NCBI GenBank assembly: GCA_025642075.2 | Contig: JAODUO010001737.1 | Span: 5,001 to 69,000, forward strand | Source: Ridgeia piscesae | Lineage: Eukaryota > Annelida > Polychaeta > Sabellida > Siboglinidae | Reading direction: 5' to 3' | DNA: 64,000 nucleotides | Shown here: in pieces, positions 12,133-23,249 of the stretch | How positions within the stretch are numbered: the stretch's first letter is position 1 | Layout: each line of letters starts with the position of its first letter | Notes under the pieces: generated by a model | Told to the model about the DNA's origin: nothing | Seen by the model: only the letters and a program-made list of their open reading frames with translations | Database searches by the model: none | Translations under genes and position numbers: made by a program

Positions 12133-13523
12133 GTACTATTCTGTACTGTTATGTTAGCTCATTATTCAAATTATTTACGCACTAAATATTATTGTCAACT
12201 GTTCATTATTATTAAATATATTATGTAAGTCTTGTTGGTTTATTTATTATTTTAAATACTGGTCTGTCCGTTTTACACGTTTAAATTTGCTTGTTATCTA
12301 GTTTATAATCATTATTTTGTATATTTATTATGATTATTCTTCGTCTGTCTTGTCTTTTTACTTTAAGTTCAAGTTTGCATCATATACGTAGGCCTTAGTT
12401 CTAGTATTTATGTGCTTAATCTTATTGTCTACATTTTAGTGGCTATTACTTGTTTGAACGTAGTCCTACTCTGAATGCGAGTGTCTAAACTACGTATTAT
12501 ATTATTATAGTAGTCAGCCCCTTTGAGCAGAGTCCTACTCTGGATGTGAATGTCTAGAATGTATATTATTATTTTACGTTACATTTGAACCTAGTCCTAA
12601 TCTGGATATAAGTATCAAAATAATATATATTATCATTTTAGTTGTATACACCCTTGAACGGTGTCCTACTATGGATTAGACTGTCTCATTAATGTATATT
12701 GGGTTTTTCTAGGTAAACGGAACCATTGTATGAAGCGAACCAGTCAGTCTACATTGGCTGCACGTACTCAGTTGACAGACATACATACCTGTCACCTATT
12801 TGTCAACATTACACTTATTAGTGACAGTTTTATAATGATCACGAGATGGCATGAATCCATGCTGCCAACATAGAAGTAACTGGTTCGCTTTAAGTTTGAC
12901 GAAACCCTGCCAACAGCGACTCACTGTAATGAGACTGGTGTCCGTCTTGCACTCGGAGCGGTCCATACACTCGCCTCCCTTCTCCACACACACGGCCGTC
13001 GAGTCGATATAGCCGTGACGCCGTTGTCCACGCCGGTGTCCACCGTGATGTCCGCCCCGGTACGAGCCCTGTCCATGGCGGTAGGCATCTGTGAAAACAC
13101 GGATCATCGGAGGTTGAATACAATGGTAAGTAATTGTCGACACCCACCGTACTGACGTCATAGAGCGCTTTAACGGGAAGCGACACCCTGGATTTTTCAT
13201 TTTTGACGGAATAATTTTTTCTCCGAATTTTCACTTTCGAAAAATTCATATATGATAAATGCTATAAAACATGATTTAGCGTGAGCCCTACTATACTTTT
13301 TCTTTTGTTTATGCGCAACGAACGCGCCGATCGAAAATCGCTCGGCTATGTATACACAAAGTTACAGTGGATTTGGCCTGTGCATTATGCAGATCTAGGA
13401 TTTCAGCTGATGCTACTGAAATTCAAAATGGCTGCCCCGATAAGGTTCAAAAGAGGGTTCAAATACCCCCCCCACACACAAACACACACACACAACATAC
13501 ACACACACACCACACGCACACAC

Positions 13524-13580
<57 letters not shown>

Positions 13581-13754
13581 TCCTTTTGACATAATTAAGA
13601 TTGTCTGAACATTTCAGCAAGCTACCATAGGAAATAACAATTTTGTTTTAGCATATAGCCTTAACGAACACACCACTCCGTACGGCCTGAGTGGGTGGAG
13701 TTGTATGTTGCAGTCGTACGTTTTCCGAATGCCGGAAGTGTGTACGTGTGCGCA

Positions 13755-13807
<53 letters not shown>

Positions 13808-13931
13808 AAGGTGTATTTAGGGCCAACTCCCCTTGGCTTTTGACATATATTTTGTATAGTTTTAATAACGCTACTGCATGGAAAACTAATCACGCTTTTA
13901 CAACCCTTTCCGTCGTCCTAGATACGCCACT

Positions 13932-14015
<84 letters not shown>

Positions 14016-15279
14016 TGTGTGTGGTGTGTTTGTGCGTGCGTGCGTGCGTGCGTGCGCGCGGGTCTGATGTAATTACGCTAGCATTGCATGCGCACGTACT
14101 ATGTAGCTTCGATCCATTTAAATATGCAAAAGTAACCAATACTTATTAAGGAAAAGGATAGTATTCTTCTGAATATTTGTGTGCGACTACAAACCTAAAC
14201 TAAATGTCTACGTGTCATTTGGGTCGTGCGTTGTAGTCAGAACTTGCTTTAATCTCTTGAATTCGTAGCTACGCACAATTTAATGTCACCAACGTTGTTT
14301 CTGTCCACAGTGTCCTATGAAACAAAATACCCTAACAGGTTTAGTCTAGCTTGGCCTACTTTGGCTATCTAAAGCCGGATGTTTAGAAATGTTAACGTTA
14401 ATGTTACTCGGAAACCGATACACTTGCAAATATGTTGACGACTGGTTAGGAATAGGAACATTTCGCTGTTAAAACAAAACACCTGTTTATCACCTTTCTT
14501 CACAAAATTCTTCTGGCATAATACTGAAGTTGGTTTTGGGGGTTTGTGCCTTCGAGTTTATGATGAGGCACACTTATTCCTCTCTAGGGAAAAAGTTATC
14601 GCTTGAGCTGTCCAAATGGGGCGCATATCGATGCCATTTGAGCCTCGAGCCGGGGCGCTTGGAGGGTTTTGTGTGCTAAGGTGGATAAGCAAGGTTGAAC
14701 GTTTATAACTTAGCAGCGGCGAGAAGAACTTTTTATAACCTATCGGCGGCGAGGAGATCTGTTATAACTTGGCGGCAGCGAGAAGAACTTTTATAACCTA
14801 TCGGCAGCGAGGAGACCTTTTATAACCTATCGGCGGCGATTATATCTTTTATAACTTAGCGGCGGTGAGGAGACATTTAATAACATAGCAGCGACGAGAA
14901 GTCCTTTTACAACTTATACGGCAGCGAGGAGACCTTTAATAAATAGCAGCAACGAGAAGTCCTTTTACAATTTACGGCAGCGAGGAGACCTTTAATAAAT
15001 AGCAGCGACGAGAAGTCCTTTTACAACTTACGGCAGCGACGAGACCTTTAATAACTTAGCAGCGACGAGAAGAACCTTTACAACAATAGCAGCGGCGACG
15101 AGAATAAGTCAAATTTAAGAATTTACTTGCGGCAAAGACAAATATATAATGTAACAAGAACAAATGTTACTTGTCAGCAAGAACAGATGCTAGAACTTAC
15201 TGGCAGTGACGACAACATGTTATGACTTACCAGCGGCGAGGACAAACGCACAGAGCGCGAGGACCAAAACACACTTCAT
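10937..15279 (-). CDS. Secreted tandem beta-defensin-like cysteine-rich protein A
   Basis: Three coding exons on the minus strand: 15279-15231, 13088-12925 and 11155-10937, giving 143 residues with GT-AG introns in phases 1 and 0. Residues 1-16 (MKCVLVLALCAFVLAA) are a signal peptide that ends at intron 1. Residues 18-43 are Gly/Arg/His-rich. Module 1 (50-82) is C-x6-C-x5-C-x10-C-x6-CC, with GGEC before Cys2: the spacing of beta-defensins and of each half of tick carboxypeptidase inhibitor. Module 2 (89-125) is C-x7-C-x6-C-x9-C-x3-C-x5-CC. The tail ends GPGRGEY. Protein B has the same intron plan. A secreted antimicrobial, protease-inhibitor or matrix role is inference; only the family-like fold is suggested by the cysteines. 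No TATA box is obvious. Confidence 0.75.
12029..12132. repeat. (TTTA)n microsatellite in intron 2 of gene A
   Basis: Nearly pure TTTA tetranucleotides, about 26 copies. Confidence 0.95.
12451..12690. repeat. Short tandem repeat of about 70 bp in intron 2 of gene A
   Basis: The phrase TTGAAC-TAGTCCTACTCTG (with variants) recurs near 12455, 12520, 12586 and 12653. Each copy is followed by a similar TGTCTA and AT-rich segment, giving four diverged units. Confidence 0.7.
13474..14060. repeat. (CA)n, (TA)n and (TG)n/(TGCG)n microsatellites in intron 1 of gene A
   Basis: CA run at 13474-13580, TA run at 13759-13804, TG run at 13933-13970 passing into TGCG repeats to about 14060. The reading frames across them are not genes. 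Confidence 0.95.
14700..15215. repeat. Intronic minisatellite resembling the exon 1 end plus splice donor of gene A
   Basis: About 14 degenerate copies, 26-33 bp apart, of plus-strand phrases like ATAACTTAGCAGCGGCGAGAAGAA. The real exon 1/donor boundary reads ATGACTTACCAGCGGCGAGGAC at 15222-15243, so each unit resembles the last signal-peptide codons plus GTAAGT. A closer copy at about 15197-15213 reads ACTTACTGGCAGTGACGAC, with an intact GTAAGT on the minus strand. The origin by amplification of the exon edge is inference. Confidence 0.75.
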
Positions 15280-15299
15280 GTTGCTTGTGGATGGTGACG

Positions 15300-15990
15300 A
15301 GGAATGAGACAGAGGGCTGAGTGGGACACCGTCTCCCACTGAGTGTGAGGCGCACTTTGCCCGTCTCCCTGACACTAGGCAGGCGGCGGATCCCGTAGAT
15401 TAATGATACAAGCTAGCTATCGGACAGTCGGTGTAAACAGAACTGTTTAGGACCTTGAGTGCACCCGCTTGACGTGCTAGCGCGTGATGTTTTGATGCCC
15501 GCCACGCCGAGTAAACATCCGCTTAACGTTGCACTAACGTTGTATCAAGCTCAAATATCACGATGATGTAACTTGTAATTAATTGAATGAATGACCCAAG
15601 GTACAGGGCAGAGGGATGTTTAGTTGTGATTGGCATGTCACTCGGTTAATGTGAATAAAAGCGGGGTTGCTATTTGTTTATTAAATAATTAGAAGGATGC
15701 AGTGTAACAAATATAGGGTGCTGGAAAAGTGGTAGGTCACAATTAGGAAGGAGATAAAAGGATATTAAAAAGGGATTACAAGTGGGATGGGGGAGGATGT
15801 AGCAGCCAATTGAGAAGAGGGGTAAATACGCAGGGTATGGTGCAACATTGCAGCACAAGAACAAGTCTCTATATACAAATACATTATACTCATAACCATT
15901 AGTAGACCACGAAATGTGTATTATGTTCAGTTATAATTAACCATTGATATTACTGATATGGATTGGAGTGCTAGCAGTCGGGATGGTGAA
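15300..15990. other. 5' flank of gene A, no gene seen
   Basis: It should contain the gene A promoter and 5' UTR on the minus strand. No convincing TATA box or upstream exon was found. Confidence 0.3.
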
Positions 15991-15999
15991 AACAGTGTA

Positions 16000-16395
16000 G
16001 GAATGAACAAGACAGAGAGTTTTCTTTGTATCTGGGTTGTGACTAGGTCGCCTATTTTTATAAATTTTATGCCGCTTCTAAAGTCTCTGCATTTGCTTCG
16101 TGTCCGATATATCGTATCAGCTTTAAGATCTGTGCCATTACTTACCAGACACATTCGTGTAGGCAGCCATCGTATTTACATTCTTTGCTTAGTCCTGTAA
16201 GAAAACCTGCACAGCGTCGACCATCTAGTTCTGATTTACCTTTTGTCCCTAAAATCAATACTAGTATTGGGACTAGGGCGTTTGCTGTGGGTGGCCTACT
16301 CTTTGGAATATGCTTCCTTCTAGTGTTAAGTCAGTTGAAAATATTGCTAAATTCAGTCATCATTTAAAGACATACTTCTACAACCTATCCACCAC
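16000..16395 (+). pseudogene. CR1/Rex-like LINE reverse-transcriptase C-terminal fragment, frameshifted
   Basis: Frames joined across two shifts read VVTRSPIFINFMPLLKSLHL, then RYRISFKICAITYQT, PSYLHSLLSP, GTRAFAVGG, TLWNMLPSSVKS and FSHHLKTYFYN. This is the standard closing order of CR1/L2/Rex1-type polymerases (HITP-LKSLHWLPV-YRI, PSYL-LL, R-F-V-PLWN-LP, FK--LKT--F). The shifts near 16110 and 16291 make it non-functional. Confidence 0.7.
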
Positions 16396-16399
16396 TGCT

Positions 16400-17000
16400 C
16401 CCTGGCATACCAATCAATCTGATGACGACTGGATTTGTTTATTGACTTTGAGATCGATCAATCCTTTTGTATTGATGCGCCTCTGATCTTGGTTTCTAAG
16501 GATTTAGTCGCATTAGAAGTTATCTTATTATCTTTATGAAGGCTTCATAGCCGGTTTGAGGTAAGGCAGTGCCCCTAAACGAAATGAATAATAGATCGAC
16601 ACCATTAGCTAACGCAGTACATGGTAAACACGTAGGACTGTACGCCAAACGACGACAGCAAAATTCAATCAGTTCTATGTCAGAATTGTTGCGATTCAGG
16701 GTTACGCGGGACCTGCGGTTCGACTTCGCATACGTACGCCAAACATGGATATATTTAGCGTAAGTACTTACGCTGACTTATTTCGTATATACGTTCAAAT
16801 ATACCTGTGCAGAGTAATAGCTACACATTTTAGGATCATGTGCATATAAAGAAAATTGCGCTATGTATTACGCGTATGCATGTTTAATGACTTTTAACAC
16901 TACTTGCTACTTGTTTGTTTACAACTGCAGTGAGGCGCAATAACAGTGGGATGCACAATTGTCTATTGGACAACAATAACAGCATATCCTAGGCTAATGC
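16400..17000. other. Intergenic sequence, no gene seen
   Basis: Follows the LINE fragment and may hold part of its 3' UTR. Nothing else recognised. Confidence 0.3.
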
Positions 17001-17007
17001 ATGGAAA

Positions 17008-17056
17008 ATCGCACCTATGCACAATGTTACAACAACTGGCTAACATATATTGATTA

Positions 17057-17137
<81 letters not shown>

Positions 17138-17441
17138 CTAGTCAGCACTTTGTTCAATACAAAATACCAGTCTTGTTTCAATCTAGTCCATTCGGTACTG
17201 TAGATTGACCTGAGTTTACGTTTTACACAAACCTCCAAATGCAATGTTTAGCTTTCTGTTTTGCTAGATACACAAAATTGTCACACATGTCAGCGTTGTA
17301 ACAAAGCTAAAACATGCATAGTGCAACTCAACTTTGTGACAAAATAGTTTGTTTTGATGAACATACTATATACTTACCTAATCAAAACAAATCGCACCTA
17401 TGCACAATGTTACAACAACTGGCTAACAATAATATTTATTA

Positions 17442-17487
<46 letters not shown>

Positions 17488-17641
17488 GTTCATCAAAATA
17501 TTAAACCTACATTAACAGAAAGCTAAACATTGCATTTGGAGGTTTATGTAAAACGTAAACTCAGGTCAATCTACAGTACCGAATGGACTAGATTGAAACA
17601 AGACTGGTATTTTGTATTGAACAAAGTGCGCTGACTAGCTG
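17008..17641. repeat. Fold-back repeat with arms of about 127 bp and two (TA)n runs
   Basis: 17135-17260 is the inverted complement of 17514-17641 with few mismatches. A second, direct repeat (ATCGCACCTATGCACAATGT and following bases) lies at 17008-17058 and 17391-17443. A third fragment of the arm, with CATAGATTGACCTGAG, is at about 19060-19105. TA runs fill 17059-17134 and 17443-17485. Confidence 0.85.
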
Positions 17642-17699
17642 TCAAACAGTGCCAACTGTCGTGTTTAATTTGCAATGTGTTCTCACCTTTCACATTTAA

Positions 17700-18390
17700 T
17701 AATAAAACTTATAGTCATTTTTCATTTAAACTGTTCTGTACGTAGGGCTATACTATTGTATAACAGGATCGGAAACAGATTTTGGTTAAAATTTATTATT
17801 GTTCCGTTAACACATTCAAAAATTATATCTATATAATTCGTACATGTATTTTTATTTGAACAACACACTGAAAATCATTACATATGAGAAAACAATTACC
17901 TACAGGAGCAAATTGTATAACCGCTCACTGCGGGCCTAGCTAATGGTGTTTTATTACGTGAGATCTGCGGTTCACTTCAAATTTGAGGTCGCGTTCGGGT
18001 TTAGCATATTATGGTCGCGGTAGCTAATACCGCCGGTATCCGCCATATAGGCCCTCAAACGGTATCTAGGCATTGTCCATTCCAAAGTAATCGCATTAAG
18101 AACCATAAAACACTAGTTGCAGATATATTTGTTATGATTACGCATTACAGACCTTTGCCTGGTAACTTGGTAAATTGACAAACAAGCCATGTAGTGTATA
18201 GAACCTGTTGTTTCTTGGGCATGGCGGGGCTCTCCCACACGCCTGCATGGGAGGCACCTCCAATCTATCAAGTTGCGCGGACAACATCCCAGGAAATATG
18301 GCGAAATTACCGGTATAACGCAAAACTCCGGGCCACCATCTACTGTCCCATTACAAAGCCGGCAATTGGTGCTTCGACTGGCCCAATTTA
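17700..18390. other. Intergenic sequence, no gene seen
   Basis: No coding exon, RNA gene or clear repeat recognised between the fold-back and the gene B 3' relic. Confidence 0.3.
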
Positions 18391-18394
18391 GGAC

Positions 18395-18600
18395 GTTCCT
18401 GCAAGATATGACCAGTACCGTTCTTGTGTTTGTTGTACTGCGTCAGCACGTCGTTAATTGTATGTCTATGGTATATGCCCTATGCATGCTGAATATATAA
18501 AGCAAAATACAAAACGAATGAACTAGATAGGCTTTAATTGCAATGCAACATTAGCTAACACACGCAGACGTCTAGAATACATCCGGTCTCCACCATCCAT
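18395..18600 (-). pseudogene. Relic copy of the 3' end of defensin-like gene B
   Basis: Several stretches match the region just downstream of gene B (19290-19450), in the same order and orientation: GACCAGTACCGTT, TATATGCC-ATGCA-G-TGAATAT, ACAAAACGAAT, ACTA-ATAGG and TTGCAACATTAGCT. The similarity stops where the gene B coding exon would begin, so only a 3' UTR-like piece remains. Confidence 0.55.
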
Positions 18601-18629
18601 GGCCGTTCGGGCCATAACGCGATAAGCTT

Positions 18630-18770
18630 GACGCGTAAACCGTCAGTGGCAGTTGACGTTTACGCGTTCTGATTGGCTGTAACGTTTACGCGTAAACATT
18701 ACAACCAATCATAATGCGAGAATGCTTACGCATACACGTCAGTGACAGTTGACGTTTACGCGTAAACCTT
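18630..18770. repeat. Repeated GTTTACGCGTAAAC palindromes
   Basis: The perfect 14-bp palindrome occurs at 18684-18697 and 18754-18767. Half or partial copies lie at 18631-18640 and 18658-18667. CGTCAGTGRCAGTTGACG precedes two of them, about 96 bp apart. Confidence 0.8.
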
Positions 18771-18958
18771 ACAGCTAATAATGACTCATGTAGGTATGAA
18801 TCGCAGGTTGAACCAATGAACACTAATCTTACTAAAATGTGGACTCCTGTATTTAGGCGGGATAAATCTACAGTATACACTTAGGTCTACATAGCAACAC
18901 CGTATTTACTGGGCTTTGAGAAATGCCTACTCGTCGCATTCAGCGAGCACAGGAGCTG

Positions 18959-18990
<32 letters not shown>

Positions 18991-19011
18991 TGTGCGTGCG
19001 TGCGTGCGTGC

Positions 19012-19052
<41 letters not shown>
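18959..19052. repeat. (TG)n/(TGCG)n microsatellite
   Basis: TG repeats passing into TGCG repeats. Confidence 0.95.
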
Positions 19053-19053
<1 letters not shown>

Positions 19054-19104
19054 ATATACTCCATTCGGTACCATAGATTGACCTGAGTTTACGTTTTACA
19101 AACA

Positions 19105-19214
19105 ATTGGCCGACGACAATGTATAACGACTGGCGATATACCCGAAATTGGCCTACGACAATATATAACGACTGGCGATGTACCCGAAATTGGCCGACGA
19201 CAGTATATATATAT

Positions 19215-19263
<49 letters not shown>

Positions 19264-19285
19264 CGACTGGCGATGTATTGGTCTA
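19105..19285. repeat. Outlying monomers of the 42-bp satellite with an embedded (TA)n
   Basis: Two and a half 42-bp units carry CGACTGGCGATRTACCCGAA and GGCC-ACGACA. A TA run (about 19206-19262) interrupts them, followed by GCGACTGGCGATGTA. Period and core match the large array at 32.7-38.1 kb. Confidence 0.75.
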
Positions 19286-19404
19286 CGTGATTGACCAGTA
19301 CCGTTTGTTTGTTTATTGTATAGTTGTTGTGCCAGTATATGTCCAATGCACGTTGAATATGTTGATAACTATAAACACAAAACGAATTTAAACTAAATAG
19401 GTGT

Positions 19405-19410
19405 TTTATT
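19405..19410 (-). other. Candidate polyadenylation signal of gene B
   Basis: TTTATT on the plus strand gives AATAAA on the minus strand, 125 bp past the gene B stop codon. Confidence 0.5.
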
Positions 19411-19534
19411 GCAACATCAGCTGAAACACGTAGACATCTAACTTAGGCAGACTGGTTCTATAGCATACGGTAATTCTTGCAATACAATTTGAAACTGAAC
19501 AGTTCCTCCATTGCACTTTACATGACTGTATTGC

Positions 19535-22500
19535 TTAGTACGGCCCGCCCCGTCCCTGGCCGCCGCCGAAACCTTGACCACGCCCACCTCGCTGACCACG
19601 CCCACCATTACCTCGTCCCATACCCCCTCTACGGCCACCTCCCTGTCCCTGTCCGTATCCCCCATTCATGCGCATGCCACGCCCACGGCCGAAACCCCGC
19701 CCACGGCCACGCCCACCACACAAGGTGCCACGGAGCGAGTCAGGCACGCAGCAGACTCGTCCTTCCTTGCAGTTGAAGCGACACGGGCCGTGATCGGCCA
19801 TGCCAGCGCATTCGACCGCCTCGACGCACTTGCCACCTCTCAGCTTCTCACAGCGGTCGTCTTTGTCAACCTGCCACAGCAACCAGGAAACCTTGTCAAA
19901 ACTTGTCTTGTGTGGTATATTTTCCAATGTTTGGCCATACAATGAACAAAGAATAAAAATTGTTGAATAACATTTTGTTATAAAAATAAAAAAGATAAAA
20001 CAAAATATTCAATAATTTCTTTTTTCAAAAGCACTTATTTTTGTTTATTCAAACTACTTCATTCCGCAATTTGGCATATTATTTATTAGAATAAATAACA
20101 AAATGAAACATACAATATTAATTGTTTTCATGGGACTTCCCATAAATTTATACCTATCCGAAATTTAAAGATTTTCTGTTTGTCATGGTTACGGTTATGC
20201 AAATTGCATATAGCCTAGTGGGTAACCTTCCTTTTATACAAATTTGGCCAAGATACAATGAGTAGCTGTTGGGATATGACGTATACCGGGTGTTACCCAT
20301 TTCACGAGGAGCCTGTGTCCTAAGATATCATTCGCCTCTTGTACGTCTGGTTCGAATGTGTAAGTGACACATTTAACACTCGCCAGTTCCAAATCTCACC
20401 AGAACACATTTCTTTTCTACGTCTTATTAGTATCATTCTAGAAGAACTGCCATCCACTAAAGGCAATTTTAAATAGTTATAATATTCGTGATAATGAATG
20501 TTCAAGATTCATCAAGTATATTATTTTATATTAAATGGTTTACGAACTTACTTATTATTATTATTAACCATGCATAAATATTTATGTATTTTATTGCAAC
20601 ATTTTTTTATATTATTGATTAAGATTAATAATTATTTTAATCTGTAATTTTGATGACGAGCTACCGATACGTATAATATACACATCGGTAGATTGTCTAA
20701 ATAAAGACGTAAATAAATACTATTTATTGACTTCTTTATTTAGACAATTTACACTATTTAATATTTATTTATTTATGTTATACTTGTTGCTATTTGTATG
20801 TAAAATAATATATGCTCACATTTTAAATGTATTATTTATTGTAATTCTACCATTTTATTTAATAATATTTCAAAATGTTGTTACGCACCATGAACAATAC
20901 TGTATGTGGCGCTGGATAAAATCACTCATATTATTATTATTATTGACAGTAGTGAATGATCTATCAAGCCAAGTACTCACGAGACAGGTCTCGTATTGGC
21001 CGTCACATCGCCCCACGCACATGAAGTCGGCGGAATCGCACTGCGAGAAGCGAGACTCGGTGACACATTTCCCTCCTGCTGCTTCACACTCGCTCGTCGT
21101 CCACGGCATTCGAGCCTGACCTACAGAAACACAGCAGCAGAAACCACACAATTAAAGTCAGAGTAGTATCTTTCGCTTTAATCATATTTTCTTATTCGGG
21201 ACGAAACAGTCTGTTTTGTTTCGGGATTACATGGCGTAGGCTCAATCCTCAGACCGATGCCACGACCATGATCACGACAACAACATGTTGTCAATAGAAG
21301 GACCATCCCGGAATTAATCGCGGTAATGTGAAAACGCTGTTGATTATGTCATCACGGGTGGACTTTGTGTCGCCCTGGTGCATTCTATGTTGACAACATC
21401 TCGCGTCGTTTTGTTTTATTTAACGACATGCAAACAACACATATCGTACCATTCCTCCGAACCACAGTGTTTAATCCCCAATATTTCGTTGAACGATCAT
21501 TTTTATCACAAAATATTTCAATTGTCATTGCACTGTTGAGCCAACTAACCGAATATAAGTTGTCACGATGTTGTACGTGTGGGCAATGTATCGATTTAAT
21601 CTTCAAAGCTGGCTTTTTGTATGACGTCACTCCACAGAAGGACGGATTATCCCCCCAGTATTTATAGAAGGAGTGACAATTTATGGTGTAAATGTTAGGA
21701 CTGGATATAATATTAATCCTAACTTTTGTGGAAGGGATGTACTGTGCATCTTGCGTGTCGAATTGTTTAAAGAGCCCGAATAGCTAACTAATTGTTTAAT
21801 GTTGTCTAAATGTATTTAGTAGACCAGTGAGCAAACTACCAACAGTTTTGGTTTTCCCGAAATACGTAGGTTTATTTTCGCCATACATATATTATTATTC
21901 GACTCACTTTCGTTATTGTGAAAACCACTCTTTAAAGGACGCCTAAATATATACTATACGATGACTGTTGAAAAACAAACACGATTGTTTGGGCTAATTT
22001 AAATAGGAACCTATTATTTAATGTATATAGGTCTAATCAATATTTCGACACGTTTTCAAACTTATTCTGAGCTCTTAGTGAATATCGAGTTTGTTGTTCT
22101 TTCGCTATGGTTACGTGACCGTATCACCGACTCTGCACTGATCGATGTTATCGTTGCTACAAATGGTATAACCATCTTCAAGATGTCAGGTAACCTTTTC
22201 CAACAGTGTAGAAAACACTGGCTGACAATATTGCGTGCCACTTGTTTCAACTTTCAGTCGTAATGCAATGTGCTGTTAGGATGTCTAACCGCAGTACATT
22301 GATACCCACACATACACCCGACAAACCGTCCATTGATATGCATGATAGTGTAATCCGATATACAAACAAATGATGAATTCCAAACAAACATCCAATATAA
22401 ATACCTTAGTTTTAAGACGTGACATTGTTTACTATAGATATTTGATAATGTCAGATGTTCTTTCGCGATCGGATGTAATCTAAGTAAATGCCATTAGGTG

Positions 22501-22780
22501 ACATTCACATCACGTGTGCGACAGACTTGACATGGAAATCGGACTAGGGCTACGTCTGACGGAAATGGCCGTAATAATTCATAAAGCATGCCATATATAT
22601 ATATATATATATTGAGGTGACGTCGTCTGCTTCGTCTCGGTACGAAATAGCCTTGATAGCTTAGATCCTACACTCACAACATGAGCACACATCGCTGATT
22701 AACGCAGTGGGATACTGTGTCTCGTCGGTGTATATTAAATATTTTGACCATTGGATAAATGGAACACGTACGCATGCACA

Positions 22781-22813
<33 letters not shown>

Positions 22814-23204
22814 CTGTATACACGGACGCATGCATGCACATGTCCACGCACACGGACGCGCGCACACACGCACACTCGTACATTCACACACAAATATACA
22901 TACACGGACGCACGCATGCACACGTGCGCACACAAATGCACACTCACAGACGTACGTACACACACATACACGAACAAACACTTATATAACACACATACAT
23001 ACATACACGCATACATATATACGCATACGTACATATACATTCACATATACATATAAACATACATGCAAACGCACGCACACATTCACACACACTCACACAC
23101 ACACACACACACACACTCTCACATACAGACACAAACACAGACACACAAGCAAGTGGACTCTGGAATCCAGTAACTTGTAGTTATGTTCCGACTCCGGTGC
23201 GGTG

Positions 23205-23249
<45 letters not shown>

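Noticed and set aside
20870..21151. 93-codon ORF extending past both ends of gene B exon 2
   Set aside because: Good acceptor (CTGTAG) and donor (GTGAGT) signals bound 20981-21120; residues outside are intronic, including an Asn run from AT-rich sequence.
22661..23180. Several His-Thr or Cys-Val frames of 70-157 codons
   Set aside because: Produced by CA-rich low-complexity sequence in an intron of gene B.
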